From assembly GCF_963583255.1 (NCBI RefSeq), contig NC_084814.1, forward strand, positions 24,742,815 through 24,806,814: DNA of 64,000 bases, written 5' to 3'. The notes beneath the pieces are model-generated. The model made no database searches and was not told the DNA's origin. It worked only from the letters and a program-made list of their open reading frames with translations. Origin of the DNA: Pyrus communis. Taxonomy: Eukaryota; Streptophyta; Magnoliopsida; Rosales; Rosaceae. The translations under genes were made by a program, and so were the position numbers. Below are positions 34,987-47,349 of this stretch, piece after piece; position 1 is the stretch's first letter; each line of letters opens with the position of its first letter.

Positions 34987-37900
34987 ATGAGGTCGTCGTC
35001 TTCCTCCGATAGGATCAACGTTGCCGCGAGTGCCCAGCGACTCGATGTCGACAATCGGATTCCGCTGCGTATCTACTTTCGGATCGCCAATAATGTCCTC
35101 AAGCAGGTTTCACTTCACTCTCTCCTTCTCCTTAATTTTTCAGCAATTTTGTTAATTAAAGTTTCATTAATTTTGAATTTATGATGGGAATATTGAATTT
35201 ATTTGTTAATTAGCTTATTTTGGAAGTGGAATTTTGACTGTTGGTGCTCTGTATGAGCGCGCCTTTTTATATGGATTATTTAGATGGAATTATTGGTAAT
35301 TTGAGTTTCAGAAGCTGAAATATCTTGTATAGATCATTAGGGTTTACTAAGGATTTCAAGAATTCAAATTGGTAGCTTGCGATTGATAGGACCCGAAGGA
35401 TCAGTACGATTAACAGAAGAAGAACAAACACAACGAATTTGATCACTTGTAGGGATCATCATTATCATTCAAGTAGGAAATAACTACATAAATAAATCGA
35501 ATGCAGTAAAGCAAAAGCAATATTTTAGACAGTTTCGGTGTTTAACACAAAACCGGGCACAGTGGCATCCTAGAATTCATACAGTTGACCCCACTTAGTG
35601 GGAAAAGGCTTTGCTGCTGTTGTTATTGTTCGGTGTTTGACTCACTCAAATTATAGGAATGTATCAGTTGCGTCGTGAATTGCAGCTAAAGGGATGTGAT
35701 AACTTCAGCTTAATTATATAGAGCTTGCTATTCTGGTGCCAATGCATCTCATCTTGTGCATTCATATTCTGAATACATAACAGATGTCCTCCTTACGTGC
35801 CATATCCATTGCCGCTATAATGTATATTGAAGTGTATTTTTCACTAAATTTTGCAGTTACTTTTTCGTAATACATTGTGATATTGATGTTTAGTTGTTCC
35901 TTTAACATCGTTGCCTCTTTTATATTACTAGAAAATGATTAATATGTATTTTCCCCCTAGTTTAGTTTCTTGTTTTTGTTTTAGAATGTCGTTTCAGCTC
36001 ATAAAAAAATTGTTCAATTGTAGGCTGACATTTTCCGACAAGAGAAGAATATTATAGACCTATATATTATGCTACTAAGGTTTTCAAGGTACGTACGTAA
36101 GCACCAGTCAATTAATTATACAGTCAGCTAGGTTATATGAAGTAGGTCAAAAGTATACACAGAATGTGTGTGTGGAGATATGCAAAAATGTTTAAAAGTA
36201 ATGGTGAAACTTTTTGGTTTTCTACGTCAGTTTGGTCTCTGAGACAATACCGCGTCATCGTGACTATAGAGCATCTGTTCAAGGAGAGAAGGGTTTCTTG
36301 AAAACGGTAATGTTGTCATTTCATCTTTAATTCATAATAAAAGTTATTTTTATTATTCTGTTTTTGTGCACAATATAACTTTTGTTTTTTGCTCTAGAAA
36401 TTGTTTGATGCTCTGAATGAGCTCGAGGAGCTCAAGCCAGCAGTGAAACAAAAGCTTAAGCCAGCTGCGATACTTAAGAACAATGAATTTAACAGGATAA
36501 ACGGAAAATTTAACAACGGGTGGAGCCATAATAACCAGATTGATTTTGTGGTTTCTCCTCTCAAGAAGCAATCGTTGATTAGCTATGATGCAACCAAGGT
36601 ACAGTTAGTGCTTACTGCTTTGTCATGCTAACGGACATTAGACGTATCATATGAAAAAAGTGGAAACTACTGATCTCAATTTTCGTTCTTTGACCTTGTT
36701 GCCTGCCGGTGTCATTTTTTCCTTATACTTTGCTTCTTCTTTCATTTTCCGACTGCCACTATTATACGTGTACTGTTGAAACAATTTTTCCTTATGCTAT
36801 TCTATGTATGACAGGCGGCAAGATCAGCTGCAAGAGAACTTGTCTATCAGCCTCCGAGGTCTCATCAATTTTCCTATGCCAAGCCTTTGGAGGATCAATT
36901 TCGCAAACTGTAAGTATTTATTTACTTTACAAAGGTGTCTCCTATATATTCTTATTAAAAAAACTAAGAATATGCCCTACATGCTTTACGCACAAACTCT
37001 AGTTTACTTCCATGAGAGGGTAATTCGAGGATTTCTTGAATTGAGATAATTATAGTATTATACATACACTGCTTCCACCCTTTTATGTACATGTGGATTT
37101 TAAAAAACATTTCTAGCTGAATATTTATCAGAACAAAAAAATTTATTTTGAGAGCCATCTTGTCTGAGGGAAAGATTATTCTGCATGTGAAGTTTGCTAA
37201 TATGTCATTGTGTTTGAACCTTCTTTTTGTTTCTGCTTTCTGTCTCGAAACTTGTCGCATATTTACCACACACGTACTGTATGGGACAGTGAGAAAATGA
37301 GTTAAGTTTGGTATTATGAAAAGCTCCTGGTCTTGATTGCCCTTGCTTGTTTGCTTTTTGTAGATCCATAGTTCCACGTCCAAATGAGGAAACTCTTTCC
37401 AGACATTCTATTTTGGGCCCAAATGGCCTTAGTGGACAGTGGCAGCCACCTAGAAGTGATATAGGGGTATGATGGTATCTGACTATTGTTTTTGGTTCAA
37501 AGTAGAAAAAAAAAAATGTTCACTTTTCTCTTAAATTGCAGGTTCGCTATCCAAGTATATTAGACTTGACTCCTATTGAAATCCCAAGGTATGTCTCCTG
37601 GTCAACTTTCTGAAGTTCTTTTTTGGTCCTGATACTAAACAATCCAGGCAGTTCTCATTCCATGATATATTTACTTCTGTTTCGTAAGAGTTTGTAGCTT
37701 TATATATGCATCTGATAAGTTTTCAGGGCAAACAGCATGGGACAGTCCATAGAAGATGAACATACAAGTAAAAAAGAGGAAAAGACAGATATAAAGGATG
37801 CTAGCGACTTGGAACCTGAAAGGTCAAGTTTGGAACCAATTCTTACCCAGACTACTGATGGTGGCCAGAAGGATTTTACAGAGGAACTTTGCTCCCTCAT

Positions 37901-39593
37901 TTCTTTCGATTCAACAGAAACTCCTGATCATACAAAACTTATCAGACAGCCTTCTCCTCCTCCTGTTCTTGCGGAAGTACAAGACTTGATTCCAGCAGTT
38001 TCACCTAAAGTGTCGGAGGTAGAATGTGGACTAGAGACTCTCTCATCGGATGAACTTCTTCGTGCTGAATCTCCCTTGCAATTACACATTGTAAGATTCA
38101 TGACAAGTTCTTTAATGTTTACTGTATTTTCTTCCTTTTTGGGCATTCAGCTGTTTGTCAGGAACAGAAACTAGAAACTTTTAAATGCAAGATCTTTCTG
38201 ATGATAAAAACTTTTGATAATTATTCGGTCATGTACGTGGAAAATCAATCACATTGACAAGAATCTGTAGGTGCTCCCTTTACCTAATAATTTGTTTCTT
38301 TTTGCAGTCAACGACAATGATGGAGCATTTCATGAAGCTGGCTAAGTCAAATACTGATAAGAGCTTGGAGACGTGTGGCATCCTAGGAGGCTCACTAGTA
38401 AGACTGCATAACTAATTTACCGTTCAAAGTCTTTGACTTCTTAAGATGCTAATGTTTTAATATTTCCATTTGTCAGAAAAACAGAAAGTTTTATGTTACG
38501 GCTCTCATCATACCTAAACAGGAGTCAACCGCGAATTCGGTATGGCAGTTTTGTGCCTTTTGTACTATTTCATGTTTTTGCCTCACATATATCAGTATAC
38601 TTGGCCTGGTGATATAACTCTTGTCCAATATACATTTTTTTTAACAGTGTCAGGCCACGAATGAAGAGGAAATATTTGAAGTTCAGGATAAACAATCTCT
38701 CTTTCCTCTTGGCTGGATACATGTGAGTAATTTGTGCTTCAATCACTGATTAAAACATCATGCTTTGATCTTCCTCTGATTCATGGATGAAAGCTAGTTT
38801 CATATTTGATTTGGTTATGATTTTGCAAAAAGAGTTACACTTCTGTAGCTTTTGGTTTCATTTAAAGGATAATAATATGTAAATGTAATATGCTCAAAAG
38901 CATGTCTGTAGTTGCATCTGTTTCAATGCCTAATCTATATATGCTTAAAGTTTACCCTGGGATTTTCTTTATTTCCAATCATTATGCTGACCATTCAATT
39001 GTTCATTATGGCACAATTTTCAGACGCATCCTACACAGTCCTGTTTCATGTCGTCGATTGATCTCCATACCCATTATTCATATCAGGTGAATGCCTTTTA
39101 TCATCTACGCATAGCTTTCTTTGTGTCAGTTGGAAACCATTTTTAAGTGCTTAGAGGATGTGAGTTTATTTTGATAGACAGAAGCTAAGATGTTAGTGTA
39201 CAAAATTATAAAACCGTGGTTTACACAAATGCTTATTCCATGTTCAGATTATGTTGCCGGAAGCTGTTGCAATTGTCATGGCACCACAAGGTGGCTCAAG
39301 GTAAAAGATCGATCACATCTTGAATGTCTTGCATTATTGGTGGTGTGACCGTAGAAATGATTTTTGCTTGCCGTACATTATTTTTGGTACATTAGCTTTT
39401 GTTTTTTCACATGTACAGAACCCATGGCATTTTCCGATTGACAAACCCAGGTGGCATGTCGGTCATTAGACAGTGCCAGCACCGTGGTTTTCATCCACAT
39501 GATCAGCCACCTGATGGTGGACCCATTTACAAGACCTGTGCAGATGTTTATATGAACCCCAATCTAAAGTTTGACGTTATTGATCTTCGATAG
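34987..39593 (+). CDS. AMSH-like JAMM deubiquitinase (AMSH1/AMSH3 type)
   Basis: Fourteen exons: 34987-35106, 36024-36088, 36231-36306, 36398-36598, 36815-36909, 37364-37466, 37542-37588, 37727-38090, 38308-38397, 38477-38539, 38648-38722, 39024-39086, 39248-39300 and 39419-39593. They join in phase to 529 residues. The N-terminus (for example DVDNRIPLRIYFRIANN and NIIDLYIMLLRFSSL) is the MIT-like domain that contacts ESCRT-III. The C-terminal MPN+ domain has Glu378 in LETCGILGG and a full JAMM motif, His433-x-His435-Pro-x-x-Ser439-x-x-x-Ser443-x-x-Asp446. Such enzymes cut Lys63-linked ubiquitin from cargo at endosomes. Zinc ligands are intact, so an active enzyme is likely. I lean to AMSH1 over AMSH3. 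The short AMSH2 form is excluded by the N-terminal domain. Intron 1 has a LINE tail. Confidence 0.9.
35545..35625 (+). mobile_element. RTE-type LINE 3' tail in AMSH intron 1
   Basis: AACCGGGCACAGTGGCATCC followed by ATTCATACAGTTGACCCCAC and a TTG/TTA-rich end is homologous to 5610-5720, where the same tail follows broken reverse transcriptase. A 5'-truncated insertion, typical for LINEs. Confidence 0.65.
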
Positions 39594-39912
39594 TTAGACA
39601 AACGGTATTCAGATGGCTCACCTTCATTCCTGCAATTGTTCATACCGTCGTATGTACAAGTATTCTTTTGTGTGTGTAAAGAATGAAATGTTGCCAGGCA
39701 TGGCTTGAATTGGGAAGACTTGGGAACTGTTTTTATCATTTGTCGATTGTTTCCCAAGGACGGATGACTAAGTAATTAAGCATTGAGTCGAAGAGTGTTG
39801 CGAGAGTGACTTGCGTTTTACTGGTTTTGTTATCGATATGAGGTCTTTAAGATATGCTCGTCTAGAGAGCTATAACTGTTTGTCTTTGATGTACATGTTC
39901 ACCAGAATTTTT

Positions 39913-39980
39913 CGGTAACCCTAATCGTTTTCATTTTATGTGAAGGAAATAAGGGTCACTGACGACGATTAGGGTTACCG
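39913..39980. repeat. Strong hairpin with telomere-like arms
   Basis: CGGTAACCCTAATCG at 39913-39927 and its exact inverse at 39966-39980 form a 15-bp perfect stem with a 38-base loop, about 320 bases past the AMSH stop. Allowing one gap the pairing extends over the adjacent T/A runs to about 20 bp. The arms hold CCCTAA/TTAGGG. It could be a processing signal, the end of the transcript or a tiny transposon. Confidence 0.75.
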
Positions 39981-39989
39981 GAAAAACGT

Positions 39990-41374
39990 CTTTACTCTCT
40001 AACTCTCAAGGAATGGGCCTTGAGGATTACATTATCTCCCCTTTTTTTTCTTGACCATTTTCAATGAAAGAAAAGCATCTTGAACTGGGTACCGGCAAAC
40101 CATACGATACAAACGATTCCTCATAAGTCGGTCCCTTTATAATTTCCTTTTACATGAAGCTGGTGATATGATGATTGCTTAGTTGTGGGTCCACAAGCAA
40201 ACATAACTTCGATCACATGTTATTGTGACGGTATCACAAACCAACATACCTAAATTACATAGCAATTTGTGATGGGATAAGGTTTATGTCTATACCCTTA
40301 CCTATAATTTGATCATCAATCAGGACGGCTTAAGATGAAACCGGGATGCCTAAGTGCCATTGTCCTAAACCAATCATGCGACGTTATGTGAACTCGCTAA
40401 AAACGTCAACAACGCTTGATAGGTTTAGGATACCTTGTCTATGTTGAAGTAGCTCCGTGTACCCATCGAGTATTCTAATGTCACACACCATTGTTGAACA
40501 CTGATCCAGCAACATACCAAGTCCAAGTGGGTCAAGTTGGTCCCATATATATGCACAATGAGTGGTTTATCACCATTGTGGTAGTTGTGGGCAAGTCTCT
40601 GCATCTTAATCATCCACCCTAAAGAGTGACAAAGGAGACTGGTCACATGGCCAGTTACCACATATGGATTGTATGTCCTCTACGAGGTGGAAAGAGTTCG
40701 AACCTTATGGGTCCCTACTCCCAACCCTCCTCCATGCCTTAAGGTTTTGCTCATCTAATCTACTCTTTAAGTCACGGAAAGCGAAATTCGAACTTGACTT
40801 TAAGAGAGCGGCTACACTCTCTTCACTAACTCAACCTGTATTTTCAGCCTTAACTAAACAATAGCATGTTGCAATTCATAAACTATTAGGTTATTCAAAG
40901 TATAAGAAAATTGCTCGAATGGACCTACATGGACAGTGAGGGCTTAGCTTAAAGTTTGATCTTATCCATAATACCATTTTTAAGCTAACCCTTTTACTTA
41001 AAAATGGAGTCCTTGCTTATTATATGTGGAGTCGAAGGTCAATAATGTTGAAAAAAAATAAAAGGTCAACAATGTCCAACAAACATGTTTATTCAAGAAT
41101 ATCCTAATAGAAGCTCAAAAATCTGATAATTTTAAACGTTACAGCATCAAGAAGCAAGAGAAATTAAACGCTTTCTAAATGCATGGTGACAAAAGGTCTC
41201 ACTTGAGCACACAACAAACATTAACTCTCACGTCAATGAAAACTTTTTGAGAAGGACAAACACATCCTTGCAAGCAAAGGTGTATTAAACTATTATATGA
41301 GGATTAGCGGATGCAATGTTTAATTAACTCTCAATAATTTATGAGAAGATTGAGTGCATGTCTACAAATGAGAG
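39990..41374. other. Gene-free stretch
   Basis: No supported gene. Around 40360-40400 it holds a diverged relative of sequence near 2505-2580 (AACCAATCATGCGACGTTATG). A 66-codon plus frame at 40664-40864 has no recognisable domain. Confidence 0.4.
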
Positions 41375-41480
41375 TGCATGACTATTGCCAACGAAGGTTG
41401 GTTAAGTTGATAAGGATCGTTCTCTTTGTTAGACTAAAGTTTAGGTTTGAGTCTTGCTGCCAACACTTTCTTAGTAAGCG
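41375..41480 (+). repeat. Possible tRNA-derived SINE fragment
   Basis: GGTTGGTTAAGTTGATAAGG resembles box A and AGGTTTGAGTCTTGC resembles box B about 50 bases later. No clear tail or duplication, so low confidence. Confidence 0.3.
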
Positions 41481-42889
41481 ATCTATAAAAACTAAAAAAG
41501 AGGTTAAAACACCCTCTGTAAATTCTCAAAGAGGTTTAGTATATGTATTGACCTTGAAATGGGTAGCCTCTTCTCCTCCTTAAACTTTTTAGAATCGAAA
41601 GAGTGCATGAATATTATGTGCACCCAAACCTAACCTAACCTAACCCAGTCAATTGTACTAGGCCATGGTCAATCCAAAATCTTTGATCGTAATGGTATAG
41701 CATCACCACCTCAATAATTTAAAGTATCTTTCGATCTCAAAGTTTCAACAAACCCTATTATTCTTTACTATTAATGCTTAGTCAGTCCTGTGTACCAAGT
41801 CATCGCCTACTCTGTGCTTTGACATAATTACAGCTCATGCTACTGAATAAAATTATGGGCCCATCTGAGGTAAATATATAATCATTCTTGTCCTGCTTAT
41901 ATGAGTTTTATTTTAAGGATTGTGTTATTCGTACATTTTTTTTTTTTATCTTTCACATTCTTATTTGAATATTCTCGTTCACCTTTTCAATTATTATTTC
42001 ATCACATGCTATGGCATGACGATCTGAATTGTCTGTTTTCTAGGTTACATTTAAAGACCAATTTTGCCAACAATCAACTAAATTCAAAAGCGTTTAGTCA
42101 TTTAACGGTTATTTAATCAATAGACAAAACATGTTTTTCATATAAATTTGAGATTTGACAACATTAAATGAGCGGTTAAATGATTTCAGATTTTTGTTTT
42201 TTTTGTTTTTGCACAACTGATCTTTAAAAGATGAACTATAAAGTAAATGATTTTAATCACCGAGCAACATTACAGAATACAAGATAGAAGGAAAACTAAA
42301 AAAATAGAGCCGATAACATCGGTAGCATCCCAATCCAATAATTAAAGACAAAAAATGAGGCAATTATCAATTTATCATGCAAAGATTGGAGGATACCAAA
42401 TACATATTTGTTTCATGAACTACTCAATGATTAGCAAATCTGTTTTGCAATTGCCAAACCAATGGTGGAAGCATCTAATTTTAAGTGTTTTTTTTTTTTA
42501 GCAAAAGATTAGAATTTAGATTTGGTTGGTCGGTCGGTCGGTTCTTTCGTCTGATGTAAAGTTGTAACCAGACATTTGTGCAGTAATAAGCATTTAATCC
42601 TACTGAATAAATTAGAGTTTCTGAATTTCGGGAATATCTTTTGCCAAGTTTTTGGCTTACCTCAGTCAAACTTGTATTGTAAAACGTAACAGAATCCTCT
42701 TCGAATACGAATCTTTTGAATTTTGGGATTAAAAAAAATGATCATTTTGGTTCCGATTCCTAATCATTCTAATTGTTAGACTGAAATATTGTTTGTTTAA
42801 ATATTTTAATCGAGATCCTTAACATCATTTAAGATATTTAACTCATGCATTTATACATTTAATGTCCCACAAATTATGAAATTTAAACA
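41481..42889. other. Gene-free AT-rich stretch
   Basis: Short frames only, no domains. Contains GGTTGGTCGGTCGGTCGGTT near 42525, a small GGTC microsatellite, and T-runs. Confidence 0.4.
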
Positions 42890-43307
42890 AATTCAAACAA
42901 ATTTTTTAAAAGATAATATACTTAAAATAAATATTACAGTAATATTGTTCTTCACAAAATTATAGAAAAAAATAATGTACCCACATAATTATTCTTTTTA
43001 AAAAAATAACTACTGATATATTTTAAAATATAAAATAAATACATATAATTAGGATGGGTACATTTAGCAAAATTAAAAATGGGTACAAATAAATTAAAAA
43101 TATGGGTACAATGGGCACAAAAAGAAATTAATATATGGGTACAAATGAAAACTGAAAAGAAAATTGGTACAATTAAAAAAAAAAAGTTGCAAATTAAAAA
43201 TGGATCCAAACTAAAAAAAAATTGATAAAAAATTTAGCCATAAATATAAATATACAAAGGTAACATTTCTAACACTAAATGAATATTCCTTCAAAAAACA
43301 CTAAATG
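42890..43307. repeat. AT-rich repeat with GGGTACA motifs, left flank of the Ty3/gypsy insertion
   Basis: ATGGGTACA-type motifs occur at about 10 to 50 base spacing, as at 12716-13022. The part cut off by the retroelement continues at 52230-52370 with AACTTTGATCAAAATTTGAA, parallel to ACTTTGATCAAAATATAAAA at 13650. Confidence 0.45.
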
Positions 43308-45572
43308 TGTCACAACGCGTCCCGGAATTTTAATTCCGAGGACGTGAAGTTATGAAAATGCCCTTAAACGGGATTAAGGGGCGTAAAATATGTTGTAACT
43401 TGATGATTTGGGGATTGGGTAGGATCTCACCTCCCTCAAATCTCTCCCTCATTCCCGTGCCTTGTCTCTCTCTCTCTCCTCCCTCACAAATCTCTCATTC
43501 TCTGAGAGTTCTCTCTCTCTCCTTCGAACTCACACAGACCACCCACAAACCACCCCAAAACTATGCCAACGAAGGATCTAAGACCACCATCGTACTCCTG
43601 AAGACCACACGAACACGATGGTACCAATTTCAGGTGAGTTTCACTTCGGAAAACATGGATTTCAATTTCACTGTGCGTGTGCACTGTTCATGCACACGTA
43701 AAACTTGATGTTTTCTGGGATTTTGAAGCTTGTAGGAAGCTTGGTGAGGTCCTAAGGAAGCTCGGAGTGCTTCGTTTGAAGGATTTGGACGTCGGGATCA
43801 CGAACTGTAAGTCCGGCCGAATTTTCGAATTTTTAGAAAAGTTTGATTCCGTTGTTTTTAGGCCCTAAAACTAGTCCAACGTGGTAGATTATGTTTAGGG
43901 CTTCATTTTGGTATAAATTACGTGAAAAATGGACATAGGAACACGGAGAATGACAAGTTCAAAGTTTGGCCGGAGCTGTCGGGGCTTTTTCCGGCGAAAC
44001 CACGGCGAGTTAGGGGTCGAGACAGGTATGGATGTGTTCGTCTCGTCAATACCTTCATTTTGATATATAGTACGTCGAAAATGGTTAAGAAATGAAGAAG
44101 TTATGACACTTTAAAATTTACCCAGAAATTCCGGCAAAACACCATCTCCGGCGAAACCAGTCCGGCGACGCGAGGAAGAAGACGCGCGCGTGGGCAGCGC
44201 GTGAACAGGGCGCGTGGGGGCGCGTGAGAGCTCCAAATTGAGTTCTGAAAATTGTCACGCGTTCGTGACGTCGTGTAGATCACCGTGGTATATTCATACA
44301 CCCAAATTGAGCAACGTATGAGAAAGTTATGAACGAATGTTTGGTGTATGTGCGTTAAATAACGTCAATTTGGTTACTTTTTGTATAGGTGAAAATTATA
44401 CAGAAGAAGAATGTAACCAATCTAGGGGAGGCTCAGGGACCTATGAGACGTCGATGTGATCAGTGAGTGGGCAGTTATTTTTCAGTATATATATATACGT
44501 ATGCTTGACGTATTTCCCAGAAACGTATTTTAAAAGAAATACGAATTAATTATCCTGTCATATATGCATCATATTTTAATATGTGCATTACCATAATTAT
44601 GCATACTGTTGCATGGTGCTGAGGAGGCCCAGGTAAGCTACGATTGAAATACTATCATCACATGCATTAGTAGTGGCATACATTTATATATGTGTATTGG
44701 TGCTATGGACGCACAGGTAAGTGCCAGGTAAGTGGTATTCATGTTGTTATGCAGTAGTAGTTTGAGAGGATTAGAGAACTCATAATCTGCACCCCCGGTG
44801 TTAGTGCTCCCGTCCAGGGCCAGGGCACAGCCTTCACGTGTATGTTCACCAGCACCGCATGCTCGTCTTGGATCCAAGTTAGGTGCAAGCCTGTCGTGGA
44901 GACCACATTAGGTGGTTCCGACTTGTAGGTGACCCGCGATTTATCGCACAGCTTCACGTGATCGTAGCACTAGAGCATACATATATATTACACCCAGCTT
45001 GTCGTGCAGACCACGTTAGGTGGTTCCGACTCGTGTGCAGATTCAGTGATTGAGTTGAGCGTGGAGCTCTAAGTGCAGCGGTACATGTCACGTTAGGTGA
45101 CTCCCGGCTGCCAGATTATATATTGTGATGTGATTACGCTTGAGCATTTACATTTATTATGAGATTCTATTGTGGCATATTCTCAAGCATGAATGGCATA
45201 TTGTGAGCATGAATGGCATATCATGGAACATGATTGACATATCTATACATACGTATATATGTTTATTTTCTGGGAAATTATACTTGTTTTACGGCGAGGG
45301 GTTACAAAGTTTTGAGAAGTGTTTAGAATTGGAAAAGAATTGTTTTACTGACCCACTCAACTTTGTTTTGCGCCCCTCCAGGTTCAAGAATTGCAAAGGT
45401 GTGGTGACTACGAGGAAATTCAACGGTGTTCTGACAGAGTGGACCCAATAAGGACTCACCTTCGGGTGTTTCATTTTAGAAGTTGTATATTTTAAAGCTT
45501 CCGAACTGTGCAAATGGTTACGTCACTCTCACGTGACGGCCAGCATACCCTCCTTCGGGACGGGGTGTGTCA
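43308..45572 (+). repeat. 5' LTR of the Ty3/gypsy element
   Basis: 2,265 bp. Contains CT-rich sequence near its start, several GCGCG-rich patches at 44.2 kb, and a block at 44.88-45.10 kb where GTTAGGTGGTTCCGACT recurs with variation. It should carry the promoter for the element. Several short frames are duplicated exactly in the 3' LTR and are not genes. Confidence 0.95.
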
Positions 45573-45574
45573 GT

Positions 45575-45587
45575 TGGTATCAGAGCC
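45575..45587 (+). other. Primer-binding site, initiator tRNA-Met type
   Basis: TGGTATCAGAGCC two bases after the 5' LTR. The same site type is used by the TRIMs in this window. Confidence 0.85.
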
Positions 45588-47349
45588 TAAGTTTCAATCT
45601 TGGACATCTTGAGAAGTTCTAGTGAATTCTGTCAGAACTACACCGCCTCGTAGCAAACCACGTAGTTAGAGGAACTTAGTCTCCCTGATTTAGCTGTTAG
45701 GGGAAACTGTTATTTTGGTGATTCAGTATATTATCTAAAAGGGACATTTTAAGATGGGTTATGAGTTGAATTTGAATCACCTTATGAAATGATGAACCTA
45801 AGGGAGCAAAGCGATGGCTTAATCATTTGGAAAAGACGTTTTGGATTATGCAAGTCAAAGGAATCTTCCTTTTGACAGAAGGGTTGAGACGATTACCTGG
45901 TTTGAGTTAGGAACTTGTATCCTGGTGGAAACAGGAGTATAATTCGTTGTCACCGGAGGAAACAGCCGATTGAGAATTGTTTAAGGACTTGTTTAAAGAA
46001 AAGAATTATTCCTTCGGCATCTAAAGAATTATTCCTTCGGCATCTTATGATGGTAGAAAGCAAGAGTTTGCAAATGTGAGACAAGGAAAGCTGACGATCA
46101 ATAAGTATTATAGAAAGTTCTCAGACTTGCCTTGTCCCATTCAAATATTGCTGCTATTTTGATTGAAGTGTTATATTGTTTTAAGCTGGGTGGCATAAGG
46201 CAGTGGTACTTTGGGTGACCACTATCCATTGTAATTCTTACCAGGAATATACAAGATGTTGTTGAGCCTTGAGGACTCTGAGAACATGTTCAGTGAGAGT
46301 AAAGAAGAATGATAAAAGAATGGGAATCAAAAGAGGACGATAAAGTTAATGATTCCTCATATCAAGAATATAGAAAGATTCGGAACTTCAAAAGAAGTGA
46401 AGCTAATTCTAGTTCTTTTGGCAAAGGTTTTAATGCCATTGATCAGAGGTGAAGTGATAGATGTATTGGTAATCCCAGATCTCAGAGACAAGGTGATTTT
46501 GGTAAAAGAAATGTACCTTTGGGCTGTAGGTACAATAATGGACACATTTGAGAATGTAGGCGAGAAAGCATTGGACGCTTTACAAGTGGATAGATGGGAT
46601 ATAGAACTGCAAATTATGTCCAAAGCCAACAGAAGCCCTAGCAGTCTTCTTTGCCACAACTAGCGCCGATCCAGCAAGTTCCTGGATCTATTAATTATGG
46701 TCAGTTATGTCGTGGTGTACATGAGCGAAGTACTTACACTAATAGAGGTTGTGGGAGACGACAACAAGCCCAGGGATGTGTTAACCACACATCACTGCAA
46801 GATACTCAGAATTATTCGGATTTGATTAGGAGTACGATAATTATTCTTAATGACTTAGCTAGAGTCTATTTGTTAATAATGTAGAAATTTTACGTTATTA
46901 TTGTTATTGCCTAGAAAGTAGTAAATAAACGCGATTGAGACGTGTGTATGTATTTCCTAATGAGTGGCAAAATAGTAATATTACACCCTCGAGAGTTGTT
47001 GCTTACTTATCGAGACAACGATGATTTATCAGTATTGCGGGCTGCAGACCGTAATATTAATAACTTATTCGTGGATTCGTTAAGCAAGTAAACCGGTAGG
47101 TTATCCTATGTTAGTATCGTACTATTCAGAGTGCTCAGTAATAGTAGAGTATGTATTGTTGCCAGCTATTTTTGTTTCATTAGATTGTGGATTTCGATGT
47201 TATTCTAGAGCATTCTATTATGATACTTGGCATGACATACATTCATATTGTCTAGCATTTTTGAGATATATTACGTATATGAGTATATACTTTAATTCCG
47301 GGAAACCAGTTATTTTCCATCGGTCTGGATGACTAGAGATTACTTTTGT

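Noticed and set aside
45140..45451. Open frame of 103 codons found twice (also at 51797-52108)
   Set aside because: It lies in both LTRs of the Ty3/gypsy element. Duplication reflects the LTRs, and it has no known domain.
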